From Callipepla californica brunnescens (Eukaryota; Chordata; Aves; Galliformes; Odontophoridae), in assembly GCA_023055505.1 (NCBI GenBank), contig JALIRH010000077.1, positions 1,302,001 through 1,366,000 on the forward strand: a stretch of 64,000 nt of DNA, read 5' to 3'. The notes below the pieces were generated by a model. That model was not told the origin of the DNA. It searched no databases and saw only the letters and a program-made list of their open reading frames with translations. The translations under genes and the position numbers were made by a program. Shown in pieces: positions 12,850 through 26,400 of this stretch (position 1 is its first letter; the number at the start of each line of letters is the position of its first letter).

Positions 12850-15242
12850 TTCAACTTCATGGCCAATGAAGGATAAGGCTAGAAAATGATCTGGTAGAAG
12901 AGGAACAGAGGAAGTGATCCCCTGCCCCAGGATCTGCTGAAGCGTCAGGGTTACTGCACAGATGCTTTATGAATGAATGCTGGCACATGTTAATGCCTTT
13001 GAGCACATGCTGGTATACTTTATAAACACGCCACACTTTTGTGTTCTAATGAGTGATGCACAAATTACCTTACTCCCCAGATTTATTCATCAAGACACCG
13101 CGTGTGGTACCAGTAAATACCTTGGCAGTCAAGTAGCAGTAATAAATGTGAATGCTGCTCTGTTTCTTTTGACTTTAATTTTAAAGTCTGTCTTTCAGTG
13201 TCATTTCAGTTTTGGTGCATGTTTCTAAGACATTCTATAAGATTCATCACACGAGGCAGTAAGGCAGTTTCTGCATAGTGTTTTTCCCCAACCTTTTAAA
13301 AGGAAATATCAGAAATTAGTATTCTCCTATGGATGCGAAAAGAAGTGCCTTAAGAAGCTCTTTGTAAACATCAGTCAGACCATTCAGTTTATAATTCCTC
13401 ATCTCACCTTCAGTTTACTTCGGTCTTAAGGTACTCGTGTAGCTTAATTTAATTTATGCCATTTAAACAGACTACTTAATTATATCAGCACTTGGCAGCA
13501 CGGTTCCAGTTAGAAGTCTGTTTGAAACACCACATTTATAAATTAATTTTTGGAAGGTTTATAGCAAGACCACATTATAATTCCCAGGAGGTTTACATTT
13601 AGAATCTGAGTTGTATTTGCCCAAGATATACCGTTAAGATGACCGATTTCTTCACAGACTGATCTGAGGGCAGGGTGTTACTTTAATTAGTAATATGATC
13701 TCGACTGATTAGTCAGTTAGAAGACTGAATACATTATATTAAGTTGGTGCCACTATTGGAAAATAACTTGCAGAAGCACACAGATGACTTATATCAACTT
13801 CTCATCAGCAGCCCATATTTACTAAGTGCATTCATTCACAGTTTGGGCTGCTGAGACACAGCAACTCTTTCCACCCCCTGCAAGGCATAGGAACTGAGCC
13901 CTGCCACTGATCCTATCCTTCCATACCTGTGGGTATGGAGTCATCCGAGCAGCAGGGAGAAGGGCAGAACATCAGGGTCACTGGGCAGGCTCTTGCAGCC
14001 CTCCTACCCTGGCACACATTATCAAATCTCAGCAGGGCTAGAGATTTTCATTACTTTGTCCTCACTTTCGTGAATGTCCAGGGGTGGTATCAAAATATTT
14101 TTTTTTTTGCATGGTTCTGGTCAGTCCCAACACGAGTATGGGAACAATCAGAAGCAAAAATAGATTTCCCTACTGCAGGGCAAGCAGGATGTAGCCTGGC
14201 ACATGGATACTTGCTTCCCAGCCCTGTTCCCACATGGAGTCAAGGCACCAGAGCAGAGCAATGCAAATGTCTGAAACTGTAGCAGAAGGGCATAAGAGAA
14301 GCCCACGATAGAAACAAATTGATATAGGGGTTTGGGAACTGCACATCTGATGCCTAGTGATGGAAGACTGTGAGAATGCCAGTTTTGCCATGCTATGAAG
14401 AAGCACAAGCACTTGAATACTTGAGCGAATGACCTTGCTCCCTTTAAATTTCATTTGAAATTCAAGTTGCATCTGAAATATTTTAATAGACTAACGTACT
14501 TGCAGTGAACCAACACAAAAGAGCAGAAGCAAGCATTTATTATACAACACCTTTCACATGTTGTCCCAATTGTCCATCACACAGTAGGAGGCTGCATTAG
14601 CACTTTGTGCCACATCACTTCATAGTCCAGAAAGCCCTGGCAGTTATTTATCATGCAAAACTGAAATATTTCTTTATTATTGAAAAAGGTTAATATCACA
14701 AGCTGGGATACTTCTGGCTGTGCTGCATTTTGTGTCATATAAATGAACTTGTTTGCCATAAACCTATGGACATCAGGAAAAGGTTCTTCAGCAGAGTGTG
14801 GTGGGCATGGAGTAAGTAGGAGACATAGAGCCCTGTAGTAAAAGCTACTCGCAATAAAGATGATTTTGAGCTATCAAATGCCGAGTTTTCAGTTTCACGT
14901 ATAACGTAACATGTAATGACAACAACAAAGAACCTTACATGATCAAATCTGCCTTTGACATTTTGTGGTTAGAAATCTGCTACCGCCAGGAAAAGTGCAA
15001 GTTAAAAAGAGCACTGATTACTAATCTGAAAAAGCTCTGGACGTTAATGAAGATGAAAGTCCTTCCCCCATTCCCTTAGAGAGCATAAGAATACCTGCTA
15101 GGAAACAGGAGAGAGTCTAGGACAAACACCAGAGTGCAAAAATGTGAAATAAATTTACATGTCTAAACTAGGACAATGAGCTCTTTTTGATTAGAATAGT
15201 TGTTCAATTACTTTCATGAAGGAATGGATAAGAAAGAACAGT

Positions 15243-17135
15243 CCTATCACCACAGACCCTGCTAAAAAGTCTGCCCCACTCTTTCCTATAGCTCCCCTTT
15301 AGATACTGAAAGGCCATTATGGGGTCACCTCACAGCCTTCTCTTCTCCAAGCAGTACAGCCCCAGCTCTCTTAGCCTGTCCTCACAGAGGAGGTGTTTCA
15401 CCCCTTGGATCATTTTTGTGGCCCTGCTCTGGACATGTTCCAGCAGCTCCACATCTCTCCTGTACTGAGGACTTCACATCTGGATGTAGTACTCCAGGTG
15501 AGTCTTCACAAGCACAGAGCAGAGGGGCAGGATCACCTTCACTGACCACACTTTTGATGCAGCCCAGGATATGGTTGGCTTTCCTGGGCTGGGAGGGCAC
15601 ACTGCCCATCCACTAGTACCCCCAGGTCCTTTTCAGCAAGGACCTCCCGCTCTTCCATGTGTCTTAGCATAGCTTCCAGGATTTTCCCAGGTACTGAGGT
15701 GAGGCTAACAGATCAGTGGTTCTCTGCATCATACTTTCTAGCCTTCCCAAAAACAAGTGCCATGTTGCTTTTTTCCCAGTCACCAGAGACTTCACCTGAC
15801 CACCATGACTTCTCAAGTATCAGTGAGACTTGCATGGCAATTACATCAGTCAACTCTCTGAGGGTTCTGAGATACTTCTCATTGAGGCCCCCAGACTTAC
15901 AGATGCTCAGGTTCCTCACACAGTCACAAATGTCATCTCTGCTCTCAGCAGGGAGGGGCACTGCTTCCCAATTTCCCACCTTCAAAACCACCTGCTCAAG
16001 GATTGTGTGTAAAGCAGTCAATAGTGACAACCGAGGCAAAGAACTCTGAGTACTCAGCCTTCTTTTCACCTGTTGTTACTAGCCTGTATTGCTCACTAGG
16101 AAGGGTATGCCCTCCTGGACGTTTCATTTTCCAGATGATTCACCTATAAAAGGCATTGATGTTCTTCTCAGCATAATTTGCCAAGTCCAGTTCCAGTTGA
16201 GTCTTGACCTTTCTGACCTCATCCCTACACAGCCTAGTAGGATTTCCTTCTTGCTCTCCAGTTTGACCACCAGGGTCCTCGTTTCGCCATGTCAGTCCTT
16301 TGCCATCCTTTCCTTACTTCCTTCACCTAGGGATGAAGAGCTCTTGTGCATTAAGGAAAGCTTCCCTAAACACCTGCCAGCTTTGCTCCACTCCCTTGTC
16401 CTTGATGACAGATTCCCGGTGGATTTTGTTGACTAGCTCCCTAAAGATCTGGAGGCTGACTTTACTAAAACAAAGCTTTCTGATTTTACTCTTTGCCTGT
16501 CCGATACCCCTCAAGAATGTGAACTCTACAACTCATGCTCACTACAGCCCAGGCAGCCTCTGATCCTGCTGTCACCAATCAATTAACTTGTGTTGTGAGC
16601 AACAGGTCCAGCATTGCATAGCCCCTGGTCGGGCTGTCTGTTACCTTGCTCAGGAAGTTGTCCTCGATACACACCTACAACTTGCTGTGCTACTTTGCCA
16701 GCAGATGTCAGAGTGGTTGCAGTCCAACAGGATGAGAGCCTGTGATCATGACACCTCCTGTAGCTGGAGGAAGACAGCTTCATCAACAGGCCCTGATTGA
16801 TCAGGCAGCCTTTAGAAAACACAACAACAGGGCTACCTTTGCTGCCTCAGTCTCTCTCGCCCATAAGCTTTTGACTTGCTCATGGCTAGTCCTCAAGGAC
16901 AGCTATTCACACTACTCCTTCCTTGATGTAGAGGGCAACACCTCCACCTCTCCTTCCTCATCTGTCCCTTCTGAACAGCCATCAGTAGACATTCCAGTTG
17001 AGGGAATTATCCCACCAGGTTTCAGTAATGGCAGCTACATCATCATCTTCCAGCAGCCTGGTGGCTTACATCTCCTTCACACAGACTTTGTATGGTTACA
17101 ATTTGGTTTACTACTCTTTTGAACACGTTCAATTT
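15243..17135 (-). mobile_element. Long, internally deleted CR1 LINE with endonuclease and RT remnants
   Basis: The longest CR1 copy here, in the sense orientation of PCDH15. Reading the minus strand from about 17.1 kb down: an endonuclease-like part (AAITETWWD, RRDR..GRRGGGVALYIKE, then IEDNFLSKVTD at about 16.6 kb), the inter-domain region (KGVEQSWQVFREAFLNAQE), and the reverse-transcriptase start (LRELTDVIAMQVSLILEKSW). At about 15.66 kb it jumps from LTSVPGKILEAML to REVLAEKDLGVLVDG, so the catalytic middle of the RT is deleted. The rest (to 15243) is the ORF2 C-terminal part. Many stops and frameshifts: a dead element. It lacks the normal 3' tip with the terminal octamers. Confidence 0.85.
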
Positions 17136-17565
17136 TTACCATGAACGATGACACTATCAAAATCTGGAGCAAGGAAAGAACAAATGAACATTCAGCCTCC
17201 TTTCCTCCTGTTTCTCATCTTCTAAATCACCCACAGAATAATTCCTTCCATTCTGAGTTTCCCTTTCCCATTTCCCCATAAACCACGGTAGTTCTATACT
17301 TCTCATAGAATGTTTTTTTTTTTTTCCTCATTCACACTACGCATTTGTTTTTAACAGAACACAATTAAGCACAGCTAGTCAAGAAAAGTTCATGAGCACT
17401 TTGAAATCCAGTCGATGAAAATAAAATCTATTTTAAAGTAAAGTGGAGATTTTTTAAAATTTAAACATTTTTCTTCCAACATGAAAAAAAACCTCCAGTA
17501 ATCACTAGCATGGGAATATTTAAGTCTCTATATAAGACTAGAAGTCTCTATACAGAGAAACATAC

Positions 17566-17772
17566 CTCCTCAACATCGTTGTCCAACACTGTGATTTGTA
17601 ATGGAGAAGTCAGATTCCGGCTGTCTGAGATGGTTGTTCCCACTGGGGATGACTCAAGGATAAAGCCCTCATACGTAGATTTTGTAAAGTAAGGCTTCTG
17701 ATTGTTCTCATCAAGGACTTCAATATGCAAATTGGCAAAGGCAGGAAGAGGATGGCCGTTGTCTTGTTCAGC
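17566..17772 (-). CDS. PCDH15: PCDH15 exon, end of EC3 and first half of EC4
   Basis: The largest exon in the window, 207 bases and 69 codons, phase 0 at both ends, with borders TTTTAG|GCT and GAG|GTATGT. It reads [10 protein letters not shown] first: E-Q-D-N-G is the mid-repeat calcium motif of EC3. L-D-E-N-N-Q (residues 20-25) is the EC3-EC4 calcium linker, then [15 protein letters not shown] starts EC4. R-N-L-T is a glycosylation sequon shared with mammals, and V-L-D-N-D is the D-x-D calcium motif of EC4. The exon is very close to the mammalian protein throughout. Its 12.5 kb upstream intron and 10.5 kb downstream intron carry most of the sense-oriented CR1 copies. Confidence 0.97.
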
Positions 17773-20309
17773 CTAAAAAATAACAGAAAACTCATCTCTC
17801 AAAGGGTCTCACAGACAGCCAAGTAAAATTACAAACAGTTATTAAGCAGTGTTGGCTTGCTTTTATGGATTACAACACAGTCACACATCATATAGATCAC
17901 CCTATGGTGAAATTTTGCATCGAGAAATAAAAAAGAAATGCCAATGACAAATTACCTAGCTGTAAGAACAAGAACAGTTTCAGTTACAGTAATCTCTACA
18001 GTTAAAATAAAATTCAGCAGCTGTACAATACACACAATCTTTCTTCACAGTATCAAGAGTTTGGGAAAAATCTTAGAAAGAAAGTAAATTGGAAACTGCT
18101 GTCTGTACAACATAATTTCAATCAGAGAAGAGAGTGTTAAACCAGAAGACGATGACAGTAGCTGTGGACACAGAGTACCTGCTATGGATTCCTGGGTACC
18201 ACACTCCCTCCCCCTTCACATATCCATCTTTCTAATGGTAAGTGGAATCTTAATTTTATCTTTGTCTGTTTTAAATGTCAAGCAAGACTGTTCCTTCCTA
18301 TTACTACCTGTCACCTTCGAAAAGCCACGCATCCCCTCTTGAGTGTTGTCATTGATAGTTCCACCTGATCTATTCTTATTTTCAAGCTTCCTACATACAA
18401 AAGCACTAATTTCTTCTTTCAGATTGCTAATCCACTGTAGATGTACATTTTTACTATTTTTTTAGTGACCACCTATGATCAATTAAAGTAAACAAGCATG
18501 GAAGGCAGAAGACAGGTAATTTGTTCTTCAATTTATGAAAGGCAAATCCATTTTAATTACAGTACTACCCACAATTCCACAAAAAAGACAACAGTAGAGT
18601 ACTGTCAGTCTCACACTCCTATGGCTTTATTTCCAACATCCGTAAGTGCACAGAGCCCAACACTGCAACAGTAGTGCTGTACCTTTTTGTAGATGTGGGA
18701 ATTTCTGTAGTATAATAAAATTCTGATGAGCTAATTACTTCTGAACAGACAGAACATTACCAAATCCATTATTAATTACACGTCTTTGCAGAGACAGTAT
18801 TTTCATTCTGGTATTTTGCCCATTTCAAAAAAGGTAATTCCTTGTTTCTTTTCAAGTTCTCCTTTCTTACATCCAACATCTTAGGAGCCCCCTTCTGCAA
18901 ACCCACAGTTTTTATTCCGGCAACAACTTAACTCTTCTTTCTTCTTTAGACAGTTCTTTCATTTTCTTTGGTCTAACAAATGTTAATTCGATACAGAACT
19001 TTGCTTTGTTTATAGAGAAATAATAGTTGAAATAGTATGACTAGAGAAAAAAAAATACTGATGATGAACACTACCTTGTAAAATAAATAAAAAATATCAA
19101 AATTGTTATTTTGCTCAATAATTTGTAAGAAAATCATTCAGAAAACTCAGTTCCTAGGAAGAATGTATTTTCCTCTTGACAGAGAGATGGGTAACAATGA
19201 GACTGGCAGAAATTTAAAGCAACCACCACCCTCTCCGCTTGTATATGACTATTTTCTTACTGCCAAGGTGATATCTGATGAGTGGGTCCCGCATAACCAG
19301 GCACCAGCACTTGAAATTAATAAGTCCTTTCCAATAAGGTTAATTTTGGCTAACAAGACAAAACCCTATTGAAGAAATTGCAAGTTCTGTCAATAACTTC
19401 ACTGGTACATCAAAATTTCAGTAATCAGGATACAGGAGGTGACAAACAGCTCCTCATATGTACTTCTAGGATACAGAATCATTACACACACAGTGTGGTC
19501 AAAATTGTAATTGCTTCAAATAATTACTACCATATAAAAACTTTTATTTTTTAAATTATTTCTTTTACCCCCAACCAGCTTTATCATTCTGTAACACTCA
19601 ACAACAACAACAAACAAACAAAAAAACCCCATGTAACAGGACAACAGTTCAACAGACAAGTCCACTAACGGAGAACTGCTCGGAACAATACAAAGAAAAT
19701 AAACACCGAAGAGAAAAACAACTATATTCTGATTCTTACAGTACATAACTAGATGTTAAAATATCACCCCTCACATCCTTAGGAGTAGAGAGGAAAAAAA
19801 GCTTCTTGAAAAAATTTAGCACAGTTCTGGAAGTGAAATCAAATGAATGGTTTCCTTACAGGGCCTCCTCCAGAGGCACTCCGCTTTAAGCCACTGGAAA
19901 ATATGAATAATCAATGTTTTCCTTTTGGACTTTACATGCAATGGTAGTCCAACAAAGCAAATAAAGAACTAAAAAGGAAGATAGGAAACGCTCGCTAAAA
20001 TATTCACTTTCAAGCAACATTAAGAAATCATTACCACTCTTTTTCCCCTTTGATAAAAAAAAAAAAAACAAAAAAAACTTTCCTAAAAACATGGAAACTT
20101 GACTTGTTTTTATAAGTTACATAACATATACCCAGAAGTAACCCTTAGCTAAAAAAAGACCACACACCTTTGATATATCCTCTTAATAACTTTTCAAAAA
20201 CCATATAAAAAGACAGCTGTAAATTAAACATTTCCACAGCATTTCCTGTTTTCTTGTATTTTATTAAGAAAACTTAAACACACAAAAGAAGGATTTATAT
20301 ACAGCATAA

Positions 20310-20690
20310 TTCCATAGGATGGCTTGGGTTGGAAGGGACGCCAAGGATCATCAAATTCCAACCCCCTGCCACAGGCAGGGCCACCAACGTCCAGATTTGG
20401 TACTAGATCAGGTCACCCAGGGCCCCATCCAACAAGGTCTCAAACCTCCAGGGATGGGGTATCCACAGCCTCTCTGGGCAGCCTGTGCCAGCACCTCACC
20501 ACTCTCTCTGTGAAGAACTTCTCCCTGTCATCCAATTTAAATCTTCCCTCCTTGAGCTTAAAACCATTCCCTCTTGTCCCATCACTGTCTACTGCTGTAA
20601 AAAGCTGATTCCCCTCCTTTTTATTATCCCCTTTTAAATACTGGAAGGCTGCAATGAGGTCTCCTCACAGCTTTTCTCTTCTCCAAACAG
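20310..20690 (-). mobile_element. CR1 LINE, 3' end fragment
   Basis: Begins TCCATAGGATGGCTTGGGTT and continues through CCACAGGCAGGGCCACCAAC, ATCCACAGCCTCTCTGGGCA and TTAAAACCATTCCCTCTTGT, the reverse of a CR1 3' region, for about 380 bases. Sense to PCDH15. Confidence 0.88.
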
Positions 20691-23264
20691 AGCAATTTGT
20701 TCAAAACATTCAGTGCTGATGGTGAAATCAGTTTTTCTCTTTAAAAAACTCCTGCCCGCCTTGCTGGTCACAGGTAGAACATTTTTTCTTCCTAATGGTT
20801 TCTCTGGAGCACAAAGAAGAGACTATTCAGATCTCATTCACAAAGAAAACCACTGATACTTAAGACACAAAACATTCTGATTCAAGATTATACTTTGTAT
20901 CGCTGGTAGTAACACCAATAATAAACCTTTCCCATCCTTCTCTCTCTTCAGCCAGGACATGTGTCAGATGGTCCACATAGAGGTGACCACTAAGACAACA
21001 TCAGAAGAGCTATGTTCTTCCCCAAAAACAACATGCTTTGTTGACAAAGTGACTCACCCTTTAAACCAACCAAAGGTCAATACTACGTGAATGAATGAAC
21101 TCACATTTCTGCAGTGAAGCTGCTTCAGATTCAAGACATACAATCATAAGGAGATATTAATAGAGAAAAGAAGAACAGATGTATTCTGAAGCCTCGTCCA
21201 TACCAATCCACGCTGAGATGAAGACTTAAGACTTTCACAGTCGTGAAACCTAACTGCAAGAGAGCAGCAGGTATTTTCACACTACCATTGAGACACACAG
21301 AATTAGACTTCAGAAACTTCTGCTCTCGATAGGGGAAGAAAATGGAAAAGAAGAAGGGCAAAGTAACGCAAAACGTATTAAATAATTCTCAAAGAAAACA
21401 TAATTAGCTACATTTGTTAAGTATTATATATTTTTTCTGTATTATGCAGGTTTAATACTGAAAAAACATCAACTTACTCAAAGCAGTGAACAAAGCAGTT
21501 TGTAGAAAGAAAGAAGAAATGAAAGCAACGCAATAGAATCCCTGGATCTACTGGAACATGAAAAACAGTTTTCTTTCTTGTCGAGCTACCAGGGACCTGT
21601 TTGTTGAGATAAACTGCCCTTGGCAAAAGAACAACCTGCAGATGGGCAGATGCCAAGGCAAGACTGCAGGTGCTCCTGCTGCACCTCCTCTGCTCCCTGT
21701 GCTTGCTGCCACTGGAGAAGGACTGGGCAGACTGAGGCAAGGGGGACACAGCTGCTGAGGAATGCAGAGGGCTGAGCAAAGCATCTGCATTGTTCAGAGC
21801 TGGACAGAACCATCTGCTCTATTCCAAATTAATTCCAAGCAGTGTTAACTCACAGCTTTGACCTCCCAGAAGGTGCCTGCCACCTTTTCCAACCCACTAG
21901 AACTCATCTCATTCAAACTCTACCTACAAGAACATGAGTAGCACGGAGGCAATGAATTGCTGCCATGCCTGTTCACTCCCAGCTCTGGACAGTTGCTCAG
22001 CACCCAAGAAGGTTCATGGGAGTGTATGTCAATCCAGACAAGGATTCTTTAAATGAGAATTCTGTTACACTTTGCCAGCTCTGACTGCTGTCACACTAGG
22101 GTCAACAAATACCCAACATCAGGTACCAGCCCTACCACTCTTAGGAGCAATCTTTTCTCTAAGAACAGCTTATTCACGTCTACGAAGAAAAGCTTTGCTA
22201 TAATTAAAATCACCAGTCTTTCTGTTTTTTCTGTTTTTCCTCACAATACTTTTCTATTTACACTTAGGTCCCAGAGTCATTTGCCTTTTACTATCATGAT
22301 CTTCTTAAATTCCTCGAACGATTCAATATTTTTATGCAACAAAAACTTTTAGGCAGGGTGTTTTCCTTATGGCTTTCCAGCCTAAGCCTGTTATATCTGC
22401 ACCAACCAAGTTAACTTCTGGATACTGCTCCTTCAAAACTGTGATCAAACTTTTTCTTTCCCCTGCAGAACTTGGCATGGGAGATGCACAAATAATTTAA
22501 AATGATGCAGTTGGACTCATTTTTGCTCCCATTCGTGAAGTATCCACAAGGAGATGAAAAATTTATTTGATGGATCCACCCTCTGTTAGTTTGAACCATT
22601 GAATTTTTATTCTCTATCAGATTTTTAAAGAACATGCACAATTCATGGTTTACTTAGCAACTCCATACAGTAATATTATGTTTTGGTTTTTTTTTCTGAT
22701 TCAGCAGTAATGACACACGATGCCAATATCCAACTTTTTCGGTTACAAATGAGATTAAACTTGAAAAATATCTACACCCTCATTCATACAATCCTATGGC
22801 AAAAATTGCCATTGCACCCTATATATTTAAATGTTCACGTAAAAGCAAACAACCAGAAAGATATTTGAAGAGGATACCTAAAAATAGAACTCAGGTTTTC
22901 AGAAAGATGAAAAAAAGAAAGACAATTTTGCTATTAGAAATGATACTGCGTACACCCCAGCACTTCACAAGATGCATCAAAAGAAGGAAAGGCCTCTGGA
23001 AAACACGAGAGCCCACTGGAAAAGGAAGTAGTATTGGAGAAACATGAGCAGGACAATTTCTGTTTAACACAAGAACAAGGAAAGAGCCCTGAAACTTCAG
23101 ACATTCACACTTAAAACTTGACCTCCAGCTGGGAAGAAGATGGAAACTTTATAAAGCATTTAAACCAATATAACTGAAGAAAGAGCAGTCTGTACAGGTT
23201 CAGAGAAGGAAGGTCAGGTCTGAAAAGCTTAATTTTAATTTGTATTTTTAAAGAGCATGACTGA

Positions 23265-23440
23265 ATTGGGAAATAAAGGTGAACTTTGGGACATAATTTA
23301 TCTAGATTTAGGATAAGGACTGTATATCACACACTGGATTAACGTACAAGGTCAGAAAGTACAGCATAAGGAACAAGCTACTGAGGTGGATTAAAATTGG
23401 CTTAAGGACAAGCAGCACCAAGTATCCTCAGAACACAGAA
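23265..23440 (+). mobile_element. Worn CR1-like reverse-transcriptase fragment
   Basis: Two short plus-strand frames read LWDIIYLDLG and, after a frameshift, RNKLLRWIKIGLR. These resemble the conserved A-V-D-I-I-Y-L-D-F and W-I-x-N-W-L blocks of CR1 RT. Heavily decayed; the family is a guess and the borders are approximate. Confidence 0.45.
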
Positions 23441-26400
23441 GAAATTTGACTTTACTGTCAGTGAAGCTTGTCATGTGGCAGTGAAATGATATTGGCACAT
23501 AATGTGTCTAGACAGCATGCTTAAAAAATCCCAAAATACGCCTTTTTATTTCATGTGTCAAGGGTAAGAGACTTCAATGCCAGACTACAATGCTTTAAGT
23601 GAACACTAATACTTCCAGCTGACCATCTTCCCACAAAATAAAACTTTCTTCTTCCCTTAACTTAAAGACAACGCCAACTACAAACTCATTTTACTGAGTT
23701 GTAAGTGATGGAAGCATGGAAATTGAGAAAAAAAAAAAAAACAAAAAAACAAAACAACCAAGAGAAACCTGTTTACAGCAGAGAGGAAGTGCAGCTATTT
23801 CTGCTAATGAAACACATGAGAGAGTTTACCACTTGTGGATTTTAATATTTCTGCTTCTCTGTGTATAATGACATATAATTTGCGGTCAATCTTAACTCAC
23901 AGTCACTGGTCTTGTCTAATGTGTATCTGTTATTTAATGCTCTAAATAGAAGCAAACACACTCACCATGCTGAGATGCTGCCGCACACTGGAAATAAAGG
24001 CTATTTTCAGTATGCACATGATAACTTTGGGGAAAGACTGGCTTCTCAATTATGATATTAATGCCTTGGAAAGGTTTTTAGAAGCATTTTCCTGCCCCTT
24101 TGCTATTCACAAAAACTAACCATGCACTCAGCTTTTCTTTTCCACAACTCATCACTGTATTACATGCAAGACATGAAAAGGCCACCTCAAAGAGAACAGA
24201 AATTTCCAGATTACTTGGACTCAGTACACTTCTGTTACAGTGATAAGTCACCAGAAGTAATTGAATACTGAGCTTGTGTTAAGGGTGAACTTTTGAAAAG
24301 CCAATTTAAAATACGGTTATTGCACTTAATGCCTACAGGAGATGCACAGCAGTTCAGCCAAACTAATGATTCTGTAGATTTCATCGTTGTCAGGAAGCGG
24401 ATTGACCAACTCTTTAATGAGAAACCATTTCTTTCATTCTTTTTCTAATCTGTCACTGCGAGTACAAAAAACACTCTCATTTGTTCAGCTCATGATCTAT
24501 TTTGAGGCAGAGCAATCACCCTGTTTCCCATTATAGCTGATACATCTCTAATGTTGTGTGAGAATGGCAGAAGAGGGTATCTTCAGCTGCATTTCAAGAG
24601 AGACAGAATCAAAGCGGTTCCAGAACAAGGCCAACACATTTTTGGAAGATCCTGCTTGTCACGTGGGCTATATTTTATTTTCCACTTTGCACTCGAGAGG
24701 AACTTGAGAGAAAACAGCCCAAGTCGCTGATACTTAGGAAGACAAACTTTTTAAAATCTAGCTCACTTTCCAGAGACCTCTTCAATAACAGATACCACGA
24801 GGGTTTTTCGTTGTATTTGCTTCTTAAAGTTTTGCCTGTGGTAGTCTACACATGTAGTTCAGATTGCTAAATCTCCATGTGTGATTTGGCTACAGTCACA
24901 TTGATTGCAGTCTAGTGAGGCTCAAGGGATGCTTGTTGTCTCACTGCCCGATACCATTGAAGAAAAGCACCAGAAGTAAACAAATTCTTAAGAAAAGCAC
25001 ATCAAAAGAACAACAAAAGTAGACCAAATCAATAACCCACGCAGTGTAACAACACAGCTACAAGCAGCAGCCAAAGAAGCCAAGAGAGAAATGCAAGGAG
25101 CTCCTCTTTCAAAATAGAAATGTCCCTGAATTTCTTTGGGGGCTGTTCCTCCAGGAACCCACCTGGCCTCCCCTTAAGCCCATGCCAACCTTCAGCCCCA
25201 CACTGCTGCCTGTTAAATCACTCTGCAGAAAAACTGCATTAGACAAACAGACTCCTCCTGTTTTCAGCTTGCAACCTGCTTGTACCATTTAACTCGTTGC
25301 TCTTGCATCACAGAAATGAGCTAGCAATTCCTCACCACAATCAGAATTGTGACAGTATATTTCACGTGCTTTTGTTGTGTTCCTTCCTCCCCGATTTGAA
25401 ACTGCTTTAGTTCTGTCCTGTCTGTGGCAGAGACCAGCTGCACACTGTGGTCAAGACACACACACTGCTTAGACATAAGTGCTTCAGTGATTCTCTTTTG
25501 TTCTGTGCTCTATTTTTCCTAAAAATTTCTAATAGCCAATTTGCTTTTTCTTGACAGCCACAGATAGCTGAGCCAACCTTCACTCTCAGTTATCAGTTAC
25601 AGCATCGATATCTCACTCCCACGTCAGGGGAGATTCCATCTCTTTGAGTACAAGGCTAAGATGGACCTCCTCTGACTCGTTTCATCCTATTTATAGCTAT
25701 GCAGAATTTTATCAGTCGTTTTATCATCCTCTTATTTGTTCTCACACAAAGTCCACAGAGTTACCTTGGCAATCTGAAGAAACGAGCAGATGGAAACCTC
25801 ACCATATTAAAAGGAAAAAAAAAAAGGAAGGGAAATGCCAAGGCCTGCACCTGCGAAGGAACACCTTCAGTACATGTTAGGAGACAGCCAGCCAGAAAGA
25901 AGCTTTAGAGAACAGTACCTGGGGGGTCCCACTGGATGAACTGAACAACATGCTCTCAGAAAAGCCGTGCCGCATTAAGAGAAGTGCTGCCAGCAGTCTG
26001 CATGCTGCTGAGCACTGCTGAGACATCTGGAGGTCACTTCTGTGCAAAACTGAAACACAGACTCCTGCACTTCGACAAGACGAGACTCAAATATTGGGCC
26101 AAATTGCCCTGAGGTTGTAGCATCTCCAGCCTGGCAGTTATTGAACCCCATCTACCTTGCACCAGAGCTGCAATGGTCAGGGATGCCTGCCTATCTTCAC
26201 ATTTCTACTGTTGTGTAACAGCTCAACTTCAAAATTAACATTGCTATTTCACCCTTAGAAATTATTCCTAAGGTTCTTTAGAAGGGTTCTAGCCCTGTGC
26301 AGTGCTTGGTGACTTAATCCTTTGAAACTGATCACTGCCTTGCATTTTGCATTTCCTAGTGGGAGAAGCATCCCTCTAAGCATCTCTCTCTACTTTCAAC

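Larger units (their letters stand above)
7094..17565 (-). other. PCDH15: PCDH15 intron, 10472 bp
   Basis: Intron between the first and second EC4 exons. It contains CR1 copies at about 8316, 10457, 11022, 12550 and 15243-17135, and a short tandem duplication at 12461. The segments 7.1-8.3, 8.5-10.4, 11.3-12.5, 12.9-15.2 and 17.1-17.5 kb show nothing I can name. Confidence 0.85.

Noticed and set aside
15713..16069. 118-codon minus-strand open frame that looks protein-like
   Set aside because: It is the reverse-transcriptase start of the dead CR1 copy (LRELTDVIAMQVSLILEKSW), not a host gene.
21548..21813. Several overlapping open frames in a GC-richer patch on both strands
   Set aside because: The same bases are open in several frames, which reflects base composition; none resembles a known protein and no exon borders fit PCDH15.
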